Source: Candidatus Latescibacterota bacterium (GTDB lineage Bacteria > Latescibacterota > UBA2968 > UBA8231). Taken from it: a DNA stretch of 64,000 nucleotides. Location of the stretch: positions 1 through 64,000 of the forward strand of contig JAJEFJ010000039.1 in assembly GCA_022820485.1 (NCBI GenBank). Reading direction: 5' to 3'. The notes beneath the pieces were generated by a model, which was given only the letters and a program-made list of their open reading frames with translations, was not told where the DNA came from and searched no databases. The translations under genes were made by a program, and so were the position numbers. This document shows positions 45,269-54,461 of this stretch, one piece after another (position 1 is the stretch's first letter; each line of letters starts with the position of its first letter).

Positions 45269-46731
45269 TCCGCCTTGTGTGGATAGACCCGTTCCCACCC
45301 CGCCGCACCGAACTCCTTGTCGGCCCACAGAGAGATGCTTTCGGAAGAGTACACCACATTGTAGTCGTGCGAGGCCTGTACAGAGCGCATGATCTCGCGC
45401 CACAGCGCGGCGTCTAAGTGCCGGTATTCAGCCGCGTGCGCTGCGGATTCGACGAGATTGTGCTGTTCTTGGGGATCTTCCTGCAAATCGAAAAGTCCGG
45501 CCGCGCCATTGCCGTACTTCACTAACTTGTGCCGCCCGTCGTAAGCCATCCAGCCTGATTGCAAGCCGCCGATGAGCATGTCGCGCGGAGAATCGCCAGC
45601 CAAGCCCAAGCCGGGCAGCGGTCTAGCGTCCATGTACTCCGGCACGCCGTGACCAGACGCGGCTAGCAGGGTAGCGGTAACGTCCGTGAGGCAAACCAAA
45701 TCATCGCGCACCTCACCGGCAGCACCGCCCGGCTGGCGCACCAGCATGGGCACGTGGCAGCTACCCTCGTAGAAGTTGCCCTTGGCGTTTACGCCGTGAT
45801 CCCCAACCAAGTCGCCGTGGTCCGAGGCGAAGATGACGAGGGTGTTGTCGAGACGGCCGCTTTCCTCCAAGGCCGCGAGGATTTGGCCGACCTCGTGGTC
45901 TATCTGCAAGATGAGGGCCGAATAGTGGGTGCGCACCGTGCGCTTCTGCTCCTCGGTGTAGGGACCTTCGGTCTCTGGAGTCCATATCGGCGCACCCGGC
46001 CGAGGCCGGGGGTGGATGCCCTCGCGGACATCGCGGTGGATCGGGTCGCCGGGGGCGGGATCGGGAATTTTATCGACATCTACTTTGGCCAGAAATTCCG
46101 GCGTGGGGTCGTAGGGGTCGTGCGGGCCGGGGAAGCCCACCATGCAGGCGAAGGGCCGCTCGTCGTCGTACTCGCGAATGAAGCGCGCCGCCTCTTCGCC
46201 GACGAAGTAATCCCAGTAGCAATCCCAGGGCAAAAGCGAAACGCAAGCGCCGCGATGCTCGTCGTATCCTTCGTGCTCCTTGCCCATGTACTTGCGATGG
46301 CCGCGCTGTTGCAGATAGTGCCAGTAGTCGTCCTGAATGTTGACCCACACCTTGTCCTCGCAGGTGATGCGATGTTGGAAACCAAAGGAGGCGTCCCAAG
46401 GATAGAAGTGCATCTTGCCGATGGCCGAGGTGAGATAGCCATGATCGGTCAACATCTCCGCCCAAGTGCGGATGCCGCACGCAGCGTGATCCGGTCGCAG
46501 GTGGTTGCCGTTGGTCAGCACGTGGTTGCGCCAAGCGTTGAGGCCAGTCAGCAGTGAACAACGCGCCGGTACGCAGACCGGATGCAAGCTGTAGGCTTGG
46601 TCGTAGCGGATGCCCTCGGCGGCAATGCGGTCGATGTTGGGAGTGGAAATGTGCGGGGCACCGTAACAACTGAGAAAGTCGTGGCGCATCTGGTCGGGCA
46701 TGATGAACAACAAATTGGGTCGGTCGCTCAT
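45265..46731 (-). CDS. Sulfatase (type I, arylsulfatase family)
   Basis: RPNLLFIMPDQMRHD, CVPARCSLLTG (CxPxR formylglycine motif), VIFASDHGDLVGDHG. Confidence 0.95.
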   Translation of the reverse strand: MSDRPNLLFIMPDQMRHDFLSCYGAPHISTPNIDRIAAEGIRYDQAYSLHPVCVPARCSLLTGLNAWRNHVLTNGNHLRPDHAACGIRTWAEMLTDHGYLTSAIGKMHFYPWDASFGFQHRITCEDKVWVNIQDDYWHYLQQRGHRKYMGKEHEGYDEHRGACVSLLPWDCYWDYFVGEEAARFIREYDDERPFACMVGFPGPHDPYDPTPEFLAKVDVDKIPDPAPGDPIHRDVREGIHPRPRPGAPIWTPETEGPYTEEQKRTVRTHYSALILQIDHEVGQILAALEESGRLDNTLVIFASDHGDLVGDHGVNAKGNFYEGSCHVPMLVRQPGGAAGEVRDDLVCLTDVTATLLAASGHGVPEYMDARPLPGLGLAGDSPRDMLIGGLQSGWMAYDGRHKLVKYGNGAAGLFDLQEDPQEQHNLVESAAHAAEYRHLDAALWREIMRSVQASHDYNVVYSSESISLWADKEFGAAGWERVYPHKAD

Positions 46732-46747
46732 GGGTCTATTCCATTCG

Positions 46748-47671
46748 TTAGGGTGTTTTCGCGCCCGCCCGCGCTTCGGCCCAAGCGCGCAGCGGCACGT
46801 CAGCGGTGTCTTTGGTCAGCCAATACTGGGACGACGGCGCAACATCTGGGTCTTTCCCCAGCGGATTACCACCGCTGGGCAGGGCACCCAAAAGCTGCTG
46901 GCGAATCGGCGAGCAGCGCGCTAGTAGCGCCGGATCCTGCTGAATGTAGTCGGTCGGGCGCAGCCAGCGATAGTGGTAGCCCACGTGCATGATCTTGCGC
47001 GTCCGCGGCGACTGATTGGGGCCAACGCAATGCCACGTTGCCGTGCGCCACAGCACGGCCGAGCCGGCCGGCAGCCGCAGTTCCAGCGTCTGTTCCGCCG
47101 GCACCTGATGCTTCATGTCGCGTAGCTCTTGGGGACATCGCTTGTAGCTGCCCGGCACCAGCCACAAGTTGCCGCAATTGGATTCGGTCATGTCGAAGAG
47201 GACGTAGAAGACCTTGAGCTCCATAAACGGCAAGCGCCCATCGAGCGAAGGCCCGACAAAAAGCTCGGGACTGGCCAAGTCGGGATGCCACACGACATTG
47301 CGATAGCCAGCCTCCTGGTCGGCCCCCCGTCCGCTGCCCACAGCCCCGGGCTGCATGTCGCGCGGGTACGGCGGGCGATAGTCGAGATGCGTCGTGCGGA
47401 TCTGGATATTCCAGCCGATCGCATCGACCACCAGCGGCAGCATCCGCGGATGATCCACTAAGTCGAGAAAGGCGTCGTGCTGCGCCAGAGCGTTGCGCAC
47501 TTGGAAATGCGTCTCTGCCGCCAAGCCCTGTTCCTTTTGAATGCGTGTGACCACTTCATCGGCGGCTAACGAGAGCCGGGCCAGTTCCGCAGACGTTAGA
47601 AAGTGTTCGAGGACGATAAAGCCTTGCTCGGAAAAGTCGCGTTCTTGCTCGCGGGTCATTGCTATCGACAT
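46748..47671 (-). CDS. Phytanoyl-CoA dioxygenase family protein
   Basis: QGFIVLEHFLTSAELARL, NVVWHPDLASPE, NLWLVPGSY, GSAVLWRTATWHCVGPNQSPRTRKIMHVGY. Confidence 0.87.
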   Translation of the reverse strand: MSIAMTREQERDFSEQGFIVLEHFLTSAELARLSLAADEVVTRIQKEQGLAAETHFQVRNALAQHDAFLDLVDHPRMLPLVVDAIGWNIQIRTTHLDYRPPYPRDMQPGAVGSGRGADQEAGYRNVVWHPDLASPELFVGPSLDGRLPFMELKVFYVLFDMTESNCGNLWLVPGSYKRCPQELRDMKHQVPAEQTLELRLPAGSAVLWRTATWHCVGPNQSPRTRKIMHVGYHYRWLRPTDYIQQDPALLARCSPIRQQLLGALPSGGNPLGKDPDVAPSSQYWLTKDTADVPLRAWAEARAGAKTP

Positions 47672-47734
47672 TTTCGTCTCTTGGTGGACCAGGTGAGGGG
47701 CATCGACAAACGAAAGTAAAAAAGATCGGGCGAC

Positions 47735-49129
47735 TCATACAACGCTAGGGGCGCAGACCAGCCGCTTGAACAGGTCGCCGCGCTCGGCGTAACTGGCAAA
47801 CTGATCGAAGCTGGCGCAGGCCGGCGAAAGCAGTACCACGTCGCCAGTTTGCGCCAAGCGGCGGGCAGCGTCCAAGGCTTGAGGTAGGTCGCGGCAGCAG
47901 TAGATAATCCCACCAGCACCCGCCTGCTGTACAGCGGCGGCAATGCGCGGGGCTTCTTGGCCGATGAGCAGCACAGCGCGGATATGACCAGCGGCAATAG
48001 CGGTGCCCAAGGCGCTAAAGTCGGCCCCTTTTGAAGCGCCACCCGCAATCAGCAGCACGGGCGCGTCAAAGGCGCGGATGGCAGCACAAGTCGCATCAAC
48101 GGTCGTGGCCAGTGAATCGTTGTAATAGGTAACGCCGTCGCGCTCGGCGACGTATTCGAGGCGGTGGGGAAGGCTCGCAAAGGAGCGAATGGCCTCGGCG
48201 AAATGGGTCGCTGGCGCACCAAAAGCCAACGCACCGGCGACAGCAGCAGCGGCGTTGCTCCAGTTGTGTTGGCCCCGGAGAGACAGGTCGGCCACCGGAC
48301 AAATGGCTATTGGTTGCGCCCCAGGGCAACAGGCCCACAACTGGCCGTCGGCAATCCACGCGCCCGGAATGCTCGGACCAGTTGTGCTAAAGGTCCAAAG
48401 GGCAGCTAAACTCTCGTCAGCAAAGGTCCGGGCCGTAGGACAATCCCGATTGACAACGAGAATATCACCGGTCGTTTGGTAGCGGCAGATGGATTTTTTA
48501 GCAGCGACGTACTCAGCGCGGTCGGCGTGATAGTCGAGATGGTCCTCGGTGACGGAAAGAACCACGGCGATATGCGGGCTTTGGTCGAAGTCTTGCAATT
48601 GGAAGCTAGACAGTTCTAAGACGACCCGATCGGTCGGCTGCAACTCGTCAATGAATTCGAGCGGCGGCCGGCCGATGTTGCCGCCGCTGAATATCCGCAC
48701 CGACGGGTCGGTTGCCAGCAAGGCGTGCAGTAGTGCAGTCGTAGTGCCCTTGCCCTTAGTGCCGGTAATGCCAAGCACGGGCGCAGGACATAGCTGCAAA
48801 AAGAGCTGCGTCTGGCTCGACACCTCAACGCCGCAACGTCGCGCCGCACACAGGCGCGGGTCCAGCGCCGGCAGGCCCGGCGTACGGAACAGCAGATCGA
48901 AGTCGGTCAGGTCGTCGAGATAGCCTTCGCCGATGCGCCATTGTTGCACGCCCTCCACTGGCGTGGCCGGGTCGCGAACATCGCACACGGCAAAGGGAAT
49001 CTGGCGCGCGTGGAGAAAGCGGGCCAGTGCGCGGTTCTCCACGCCGAGGCCGAGCAGGGCAATGCGCCGCTGGTGCAGATGTTGGGTCGCGCTTGACTCT
49101 TTGGGGCCGGAGGATTTTTTTAGCGCCAT
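47735..49129 (-). CDS. murD: UDP-N-acetylmuramoylalanine--D-glutamate ligase
   Basis: GITGTKGKGTTTALLHALL, LELSSFQLQDF, VTEDHLDYH, YNDSLATTVDATCAAIRAF, LLSPACASFDQFASYAERGDLFKRLV. Confidence 0.95.
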   Translation of the reverse strand: MALKKSSGPKESSATQHLHQRRIALLGLGVENRALARFLHARQIPFAVCDVRDPATPVEGVQQWRIGEGYLDDLTDFDLLFRTPGLPALDPRLCAARRCGVEVSSQTQLFLQLCPAPVLGITGTKGKGTTTALLHALLATDPSVRIFSGGNIGRPPLEFIDELQPTDRVVLELSSFQLQDFDQSPHIAVVLSVTEDHLDYHADRAEYVAAKKSICRYQTTGDILVVNRDCPTARTFADESLAALWTFSTTGPSIPGAWIADGQLWACCPGAQPIAICPVADLSLRGQHNWSNAAAAVAGALAFGAPATHFAEAIRSFASLPHRLEYVAERDGVTYYNDSLATTVDATCAAIRAFDAPVLLIAGGASKGADFSALGTAIAAGHIRAVLLIGQEAPRIAAAVQQAGAGGIIYCCRDLPQALDAARRLAQTGDVVLLSPACASFDQFASYAERGDLFKRLVCAPSVV

Positions 49130-49177
49130 TGAATTCGCAATACGCGCTTTAATTAAATTAGATAGCGAGAAGGTGCT

Positions 49178-49555
49178 GTGGCTGTAACAATTATGCGTAC
49201 GGTGCGGCCTAGTCCGCAATGGCAAGACAGCTTGATCCGGCTAGAGAGCGGCCAGCGGGTCGTCATCGACGCCGAGGAAACTTGGTCGCCAGACATGCGC
49301 AACCAAATCGCCTGGTGTGGTGCCGATGGCTTGTACAACTTGCCGGCTGGCGAGGGGTATCTCCTGCCGGGGGCCAATGTCGGCGCACTCATAGCCCGTA
49401 TCGGCGACGACGGGCCGACCTTTGCCGTGGGCAGCCGCTGCGACTTTATCGCCGACCGCGCGGGCCTCCTGAATTTGGCCATGAACGAAAACCCGAGCCT
49501 CAACAACCAAGCCGGCAAAATCGTCGCCCAAATCATCGTCTTCAGCCAACCATGA
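49178..49555 (+). CDS. LecA/PA-IL-like lectin-fold protein
   Basis: ALIARIGDDGPTFAVGSRCDFIADRAGLLNLAMNENPSLNNQAGKIVAQI resembles the LecA-type galactose-binding fold signature. Confidence 0.6.
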   Translation: MAVTIMRTVRPSPQWQDSLIRLESGQRVVIDAEETWSPDMRNQIAWCGADGLYNLPAGEGYLLPGANVGALIARIGDDGPTFAVGSRCDFIADRAGLLNLAMNENPSLNNQAGKIVAQIIVFSQP

Positions 49556-50589
49556 GCCTCGCCGACAGCGCGGCGACCGCAGCCTACGTGCGCGCGGGTC
49601 ATCCACCTGTCCGCGCGATCGCTCCGCTCGCCGAAGGAGTCTGGCGCATCAAGGACGCAGACGGCCGCAAGGTCGTGGTCAAGCACCAACTCTTCGGCAG
49701 GCTAACGCAGGGCACGGCTTACGACCTGTTGGAGGTCGAGCGCGACGTGCTAGGCATACTGCACAGAACGGGTTGTCCGGTGCCGGTCGTGCTAGGTATC
49801 GATCGGGAAGCCCACTGCATCTTCTTGCAATGGGTCGGCGATCGCACCCTCGACGACGCCATTCAGGACGGAGACCGTGCGGCGACGATACAGGCCATAC
49901 GCGGGCTGTGCGCCATTGAGCGCGTGTTCTCTCAACGCACCGACCAATTAGAACCGAGGGTAGTGCCGAGCGCCAATCGCGCAGCCCTCGCCGCCGCCTG
50001 GGACGAAGCAGGAGCGCGGGCGCACGCCGGCATCGAACAGCTCTGCCGCCGTCTCCAGCAGTCCTTAGACGCTGGGATACAGCCACTGCTCGAAACCATG
50101 CACGATTGGCTAGCGGCGCGGCCAGCCGCGTTGGGAAGCGTAGATTACAACGCGCGCAACGCAATCGTCGCGCCGAAGGGCACGCGCGTTTACTTCCTCG
50201 AATTTGCCAAAATTGGTTGGGACTGGACGGAAAGGCGCTTGACGCAGTATAATACTAGTATGGGTAGCGGGCGGCAGGACGGGCGCATGCGCTCGCTACT
50301 GGACGCATCCGCAGCGCGTTTGTACGCCGAGGAATCCGGGCGCAGCGACGGTGCGCGGGCACTCGATTATCACCGCATCTTTTTTCTTTTAAACAGCGCG
50401 GCCCTGTTGTGCTCGGCTCTCGACGGCGAGCCGTACGCACTGGCCCTGCGCCAACACTGGAAAAGGCCCCATGCGCGGCTGCGGCAATGCGCGGCCATGT
50501 TGGCCCAGGGCCTGAGCACAGACCCAAGTGCGACCGAGTTCAGAAGCCGGTTGCAGTTTTGTTCGTCACCACGCGGAGGTACTCTATGA
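49552..50589 (+). CDS. Aminoglycoside-phosphotransferase-like kinase
   Basis: KVVVKHQLFG, VERDVLGILHRTGCPVPVVLGIDREAHCIFLQWVGDRTLDD, GSVDYNARNAIV, YFLEFAKIGWDWTERRL. Confidence 0.65.
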   Translation: MSLADSAATAAYVRAGHPPVRAIAPLAEGVWRIKDADGRKVVVKHQLFGRLTQGTAYDLLEVERDVLGILHRTGCPVPVVLGIDREAHCIFLQWVGDRTLDDAIQDGDRAATIQAIRGLCAIERVFSQRTDQLEPRVVPSANRAALAAAWDEAGARAHAGIEQLCRRLQQSLDAGIQPLLETMHDWLAARPAALGSVDYNARNAIVAPKGTRVYFLEFAKIGWDWTERRLTQYNTSMGSGRQDGRMRSLLDASAARLYAEESGRSDGARALDYHRIFFLLNSAALLCSALDGEPYALALRQHWKRPHARLRQCAAMLAQGLSTDPSATEFRSRLQFCSSPRGGTL

Positions 50590-50852
50590 GCGAGTGGAAC
50601 ACTCTCGACTTTAAGCCCCGAGCCCGGGGTATGATCATCGGCGACATCCCCTGGCTGGCGCGCATAGCCGACAAGGCGCGGGCGCACCAACAGCAACGCA
50701 TCGGCGACTACGTATTTCCCTGACCGGCCGACAAGCACTTCCTGGAGGAAGTGGAGCTAACAGCCGAAGCATTCGAGGAGATGGTAGCCTCGTCCGCAGA
50801 CGACGATGCCCTGATCGAGAAGATGAAAGCGCACTTGGCCAGAAAGCACTAG
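50586..50852 (+). CDS. Candidate selenoprotein: DUF5069-like small protein (in-frame TGA at 50721-50723)
   Basis: MSEWNTLDFKPRARGMIIGDIPWLARIADKARAHQQQRIGDYVFP-U-PADKHFLEEVELTAEAFEEMVASSADDDALIEKMKAHLARKH*; TGA sits at the family's Cys (GxYxYxCPxDxxFL). Confidence 0.72.
50736..50753 (+). promoter_or_regulatory. Putative bacterial SECIS hairpin
   Basis: CACTTCC-TGGA-GGAAGTG: 7-bp perfect stem, G at loop position 2, 19 nt between TGA and loop. Confidence 0.6.
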
Positions 50853-50853
50853 T

Positions 50854-51741
50854 ATGAGCACCTCAGCACAAACGACGCGCCCGCCAAGGCGGAGAGTCCG
50901 AGAGATGGAGGTAGAGGTCGTCCACGTGCGCCGCGATACCCCAGATACCACCACGCTCTTTATGTCGGCTGGCGAAGAACCGATCGAATACGAGGCCGGC
51001 CACTTCTGCACCATTGATCCGCATCAGTTCGGCGAATTGGAGCACTTCACCGCCTATTTAGAAGATCAAAAGGGACAGCGGGAAAAGCCGCGAGCCTATT
51101 CCATGGCTTCTGCGCCTCACGAAGAACACCTCGCCATCACCATCAAAGAAGAGCGCTACGAGAGCGGTGAGACGCCGTACCCGCCGCTTTTGTCGCCACT
51201 GTTGACGTACTACATCCAAGAGGGCCGGCGGCTGGTCATCAGCGGTTTTACCGGCGCGTACACCTTTCCCGCCGATGTCTGCGAGCGCGCCGAGCACATT
51301 GTCCACGTATGCGCTGGCAGCGGCATCGTGCCCAACAGGAGCTTGATCAAGGAAAGCCTGCATCGCGGCGACCCGCTCCGGCACACCTTGCTGTTTAGCA
51401 ACAAGACGCGTGGCGACGTCATTTACTTTGAGGAATTCGAGGAGTTGCGGGATCAGTACCCCGACCAACTCGACGTGATCCACTGCATCACCCGCGAAGA
51501 CCCAAGCGGCATTCGCGGTGCCCGCAGCGGACGCATCTCCGAGGAACTCTTGCGCGGAGTCGCGCCCGACCCCTCCAAGGTGATGGCCTATAGCTGCGGC
51601 CCGGGCATTACTCCTTACGAGCGCCGGGCGGCCCGGGCCAAGGGCGAGACTCCCGAGCCGCGCTTCGTCGAAAACATGGTCGCGCTCTTGCAGGAGCACG
51701 GGTTGGACAAAAAGCAGATCCGGCAGGAAAGCTGGGGATGA
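50854..51741 (+). CDS. FAD/NAD(P)-binding ferredoxin-reductase-like oxidoreductase
   Basis: YEAGHFCTIDP, KPRAYSMASAPHE, VCAGSGIVPNRSLIKESL, YSCGPGITPYERR. Confidence 0.85.
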   Translation: MSTSAQTTRPPRRRVREMEVEVVHVRRDTPDTTTLFMSAGEEPIEYEAGHFCTIDPHQFGELEHFTAYLEDQKGQREKPRAYSMASAPHEEHLAITIKEERYESGETPYPPLLSPLLTYYIQEGRRLVISGFTGAYTFPADVCERAEHIVHVCAGSGIVPNRSLIKESLHRGDPLRHTLLFSNKTRGDVIYFEEFEELRDQYPDQLDVIHCITREDPSGIRGARSGRISEELLRGVAPDPSKVMAYSCGPGITPYERRAARAKGETPEPRFVENMVALLQEHGLDKKQIRQESWG

Positions 51742-51745
51742 ATGA

Positions 51746-52702
51746 ATGAAGTTGATCGTGCAGATTCCCTGCTTTGACGAAGAGCAGACCCTGCCCGCTG
51801 TAATCCGCGACATCCCGCGCCAAGTGCCCGGTATCGATCAAGTCGAAATTTTGGTCATCGACGACGGCTCCAGCGACTTGACTAGCGAAGTGGCGCGCGA
51901 GTGCGGCGCGGATCACGTAATACGCTTCCCGCGCAACCGAGGGCTGGGCCAAGCCTTTAAGGCCGGTTTTGACGAGTGCCTGCGGCTGGGAGCCGATATC
52001 ATCGTCAACACCGATGGCGACAACCAGTACTACGGCGGCGATATCGACAAGTTAGTCGCGCCCATCCTCGACGGTCAGGCCGACATGGTCATCGGCGACC
52101 GGCAGACGCAGGCCATTGCCCATTTCTCCGTCCTCAAGCGCTACCTACAGGGCTTGGGTAGTCGGGTAATTAGCCGCCTTGCCGGCTTACAGGTGCCGGA
52201 TGTGGCCAGCGGCTTTCGCGCCTTTAGCCGCGAGTGCGCGCTCCAGCTTTCGACCTTTACCAATTTCGACCACACGGCCGAGCACGTGATCGAAGCTGGA
52301 TACAGGAACTTGGCCGTGACTTCTGTCGCGATCCGCACCAACCCCAAGACGCGCGAGTCGCGCCTCTTTTCCAATATTGGCAAGTTCGTCTTCAAGTCTG
52401 GGGAGATCAGTTTGCGCACCTATGCGCGCTACGCCGCGCTCAAGATATTTTCCCTATGCGGCATCTTGACCTTTGCCGCGGGTTTTTGTCTCGGCGTGCG
52501 CTTTCTCTACTTCTTCTTTTTTACCGACGAAGGAATGCTGCACGTGCAGTCGCTTATTTTGGCGGCGATCCTGCTGTTGGCTGGGTTTCAGATGTTTCTC
52601 ACCGGCGTCATAGCCGATTTGATCGCCACCAATAGGGACTTGCTCGAAGATGCGTTGCAGCGGGTCAAAAAGTTGGAATTGCGCGATGCGGGCAAAAAAT
52701 AA
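51746..52702 (+). CDS. Glycosyltransferase family 2
   Basis: IPCFDEEQTLPAVIRDI, LVIDDGSSDLTSEVA, IIVNTDGDNQYYGGDIDKLV; C-terminal TM segments. Confidence 0.9.
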   Translation: MKLIVQIPCFDEEQTLPAVIRDIPRQVPGIDQVEILVIDDGSSDLTSEVARECGADHVIRFPRNRGLGQAFKAGFDECLRLGADIIVNTDGDNQYYGGDIDKLVAPILDGQADMVIGDRQTQAIAHFSVLKRYLQGLGSRVISRLAGLQVPDVASGFRAFSRECALQLSTFTNFDHTAEHVIEAGYRNLAVTSVAIRTNPKTRESRLFSNIGKFVFKSGEISLRTYARYAALKIFSLCGILTFAAGFCLGVRFLYFFFFTDEGMLHVQSLILAAILLLAGFQMFLTGVIADLIATNRDLLEDALQRVKKLELRDAGKK

Positions 52703-52708
52703 TTTCCC

Positions 52709-53656
52709 ATGAAAAGACCTGCGGTTTACATAGACGGCCAAGAGGGCACGACCGGGCTGCGCATTCGCCAGATGCTAGCCGGGCGCGAGGATGTGGAGGT
52801 GTTGCTCATTCCACCGGAACATCGCCGGGACCGGCGCGCGCGGGCCGAGTTTCTCAACCGCGCGGACTTGTGCGTGCTCTGCCTGCCCGACGACGCGGCA
52901 GCCGAGGCCCTCGACTTGCTCGAAAACCCGCAGACCAAGGTCATCGACACCAGCACGGCGCGCCGGATCCACTCCGAATGGGTCTATGGATTGCCCGAGA
53001 TTTCACCCGCGCACAAAGAGCAGATTCGCCGTGCACAGCGAGTCGCCAATTGCGGTTGTTATCCCGTCGGCTTCATCCTCGCCGTGCGGCCCCTCATCTC
53101 GCAGGGGCTGCTCCTGCCCACCGCGCCGCTGGCCATCAACGCAGTGTCCGGCTATTCCGGCGGGGGGCGCTCAATGATCGCCGAATACGAGGGGGAAGGC
53201 GAGCACAAGCCTTTCTGCCTGTACGGCCTCGACGGCGCGCACAAGCACTTGCCCGAGATCTGGAAATTCAGCGGGTGCGAAAAGCAGCCGCTCTTTGTGC
53301 CGTCCGTCGATCATTCGTTCTGCGGCATGGTAGTAAGCACGCCGGTGCCCACAGAATTTTTCGCGCGGCCCCACGTCAATCGCGAAGTAGTGTACGAGGT
53401 CTGGCGCGCGTACTACGCGGACTGTCCCTTTGTGAAGTTGGTCGCGCCCCAAGACACTGTGTTACGCGACGACAAATTCCTCGACCTAACGGGATTGAGC
53501 CATACCAACTTCGTCGAGCTATCGGTCTGGGGCGACCCCGAGCGAGGATTGATTTTGGTCGGGCGGCTCGACAACCTCGGCAAAGGAGCGTCGGGCAATG
53601 CCGTGCAGTGCCTCAACTTGATGCTCGGCTGCGACGAGACCGCAGGGCTGGTCTAG
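52709..53656 (+). CDS. argC: N-acetyl-gamma-glutamyl-phosphate reductase
   Basis: VYIDGQEGTTGLRIRQML, VANCGCYPVGFILAVRPL, NAVSGYSGGGRSMIAEYE, LDNLGKGASGNAVQCLNLMLG. Confidence 0.93.
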   Translation: MKRPAVYIDGQEGTTGLRIRQMLAGREDVEVLLIPPEHRRDRRARAEFLNRADLCVLCLPDDAAAEALDLLENPQTKVIDTSTARRIHSEWVYGLPEISPAHKEQIRRAQRVANCGCYPVGFILAVRPLISQGLLLPTAPLAINAVSGYSGGGRSMIAEYEGEGEHKPFCLYGLDGAHKHLPEIWKFSGCEKQPLFVPSVDHSFCGMVVSTPVPTEFFARPHVNREVVYEVWRAYYADCPFVKLVAPQDTVLRDDKFLDLTGLSHTNFVELSVWGDPERGLILVGRLDNLGKGASGNAVQCLNLMLGCDETAGLV

Positions 53657-54406
53657 ATGCTCGTCGATAGCCACTGCCATCTCGATCAATTCGCCGATGC
53701 CGACGCCGTGCTTGCGGCAGCCGCCCAGGCTGGGGTGGGGCAGGTCGTCGCCGTCAGTGAAAGCGCCGACTCCATGCGCTCGGTACTCGCGCTCAAGCGG
53801 CGGTATCCAGATCAGGTGCTGGCCGGGCTGGGCTTGCATCCGGCGTGGATTACCCAAGCCACAGACGCAGAACTCGCCGAAGGACTCGCCTATCTGGCGG
53901 CGCATCTGCCCGAGGCCGATGTCCTCGGCGAGGTCGGCCTCGACTACAAATGGGCGGCCAGTCCGGAACAGCAGGCCCAGCAACAGGACGTCCTCACGCA
54001 GCAACTCGACCTCGCAGCACAGTGCGGCAAGTCGATCAACCTGCACTCGCGTCGCGCCCAGCGGCAGACCTTGGAGCGGGCCGTGGTATTTCGCCGCCAC
54101 ACCAAGCTCAACGCCCAGTTGCACTGGTTCACTCAGTCCAAAAAACTCGTGCGAATCTGCCGTGCGGAGCGAATCTACGTGTCCGTCGGCCCGTCCGTCC
54201 TGTGCGATCCGCAGACCCAAGCCGTGGTCGCAGAAATCGACCGCGAGTTGCTGCTGTTGGAAACGGACGCGCCCGTGCCCATCAGCGGGGCCGCCGGCCA
54301 TCCAGCGCGGGTGGCAGCAGTCGCCGACAAACTAGCTGAACTCATCGGGTTCACCGAGGAGGAAGCCGCGGCCAATTGGGTGCGCTATTTAGGCAAGCTG
54401 CCGTGA
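53657..54406 (+). CDS. tatD: TatD family metal-dependent hydrolase
   Basis: MLVDSHCHLDQFADADAVLAAA, GLGLHPAWI, VLGEVGLDYKW, LLLETDAPVPI. Confidence 0.9.
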   Translation: MLVDSHCHLDQFADADAVLAAAAQAGVGQVVAVSESADSMRSVLALKRRYPDQVLAGLGLHPAWITQATDAELAEGLAYLAAHLPEADVLGEVGLDYKWAASPEQQAQQQDVLTQQLDLAAQCGKSINLHSRRAQRQTLERAVVFRRHTKLNAQLHWFTQSKKLVRICRAERIYVSVGPSVLCDPQTQAVVAEIDRELLLLETDAPVPISGAAGHPARVAAVADKLAELIGFTEEEAAANWVRYLGKLP

Positions 54407-54461
54407 AAACATCGACATTATGGGAAATACTATTAGCGCAATTAGGCAAACAGGAGGAACC

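Noticed and set aside
41603-50852. Global UGA reassignment (UGA = Trp/Gly) to explain the two in-frame TGAs
   Set aside because: Other well-supported genes in the window terminate at TGA (e.g. cysH and the DUF262 gene), and both TGAs fall on Cys rather than Trp/Gly positions.
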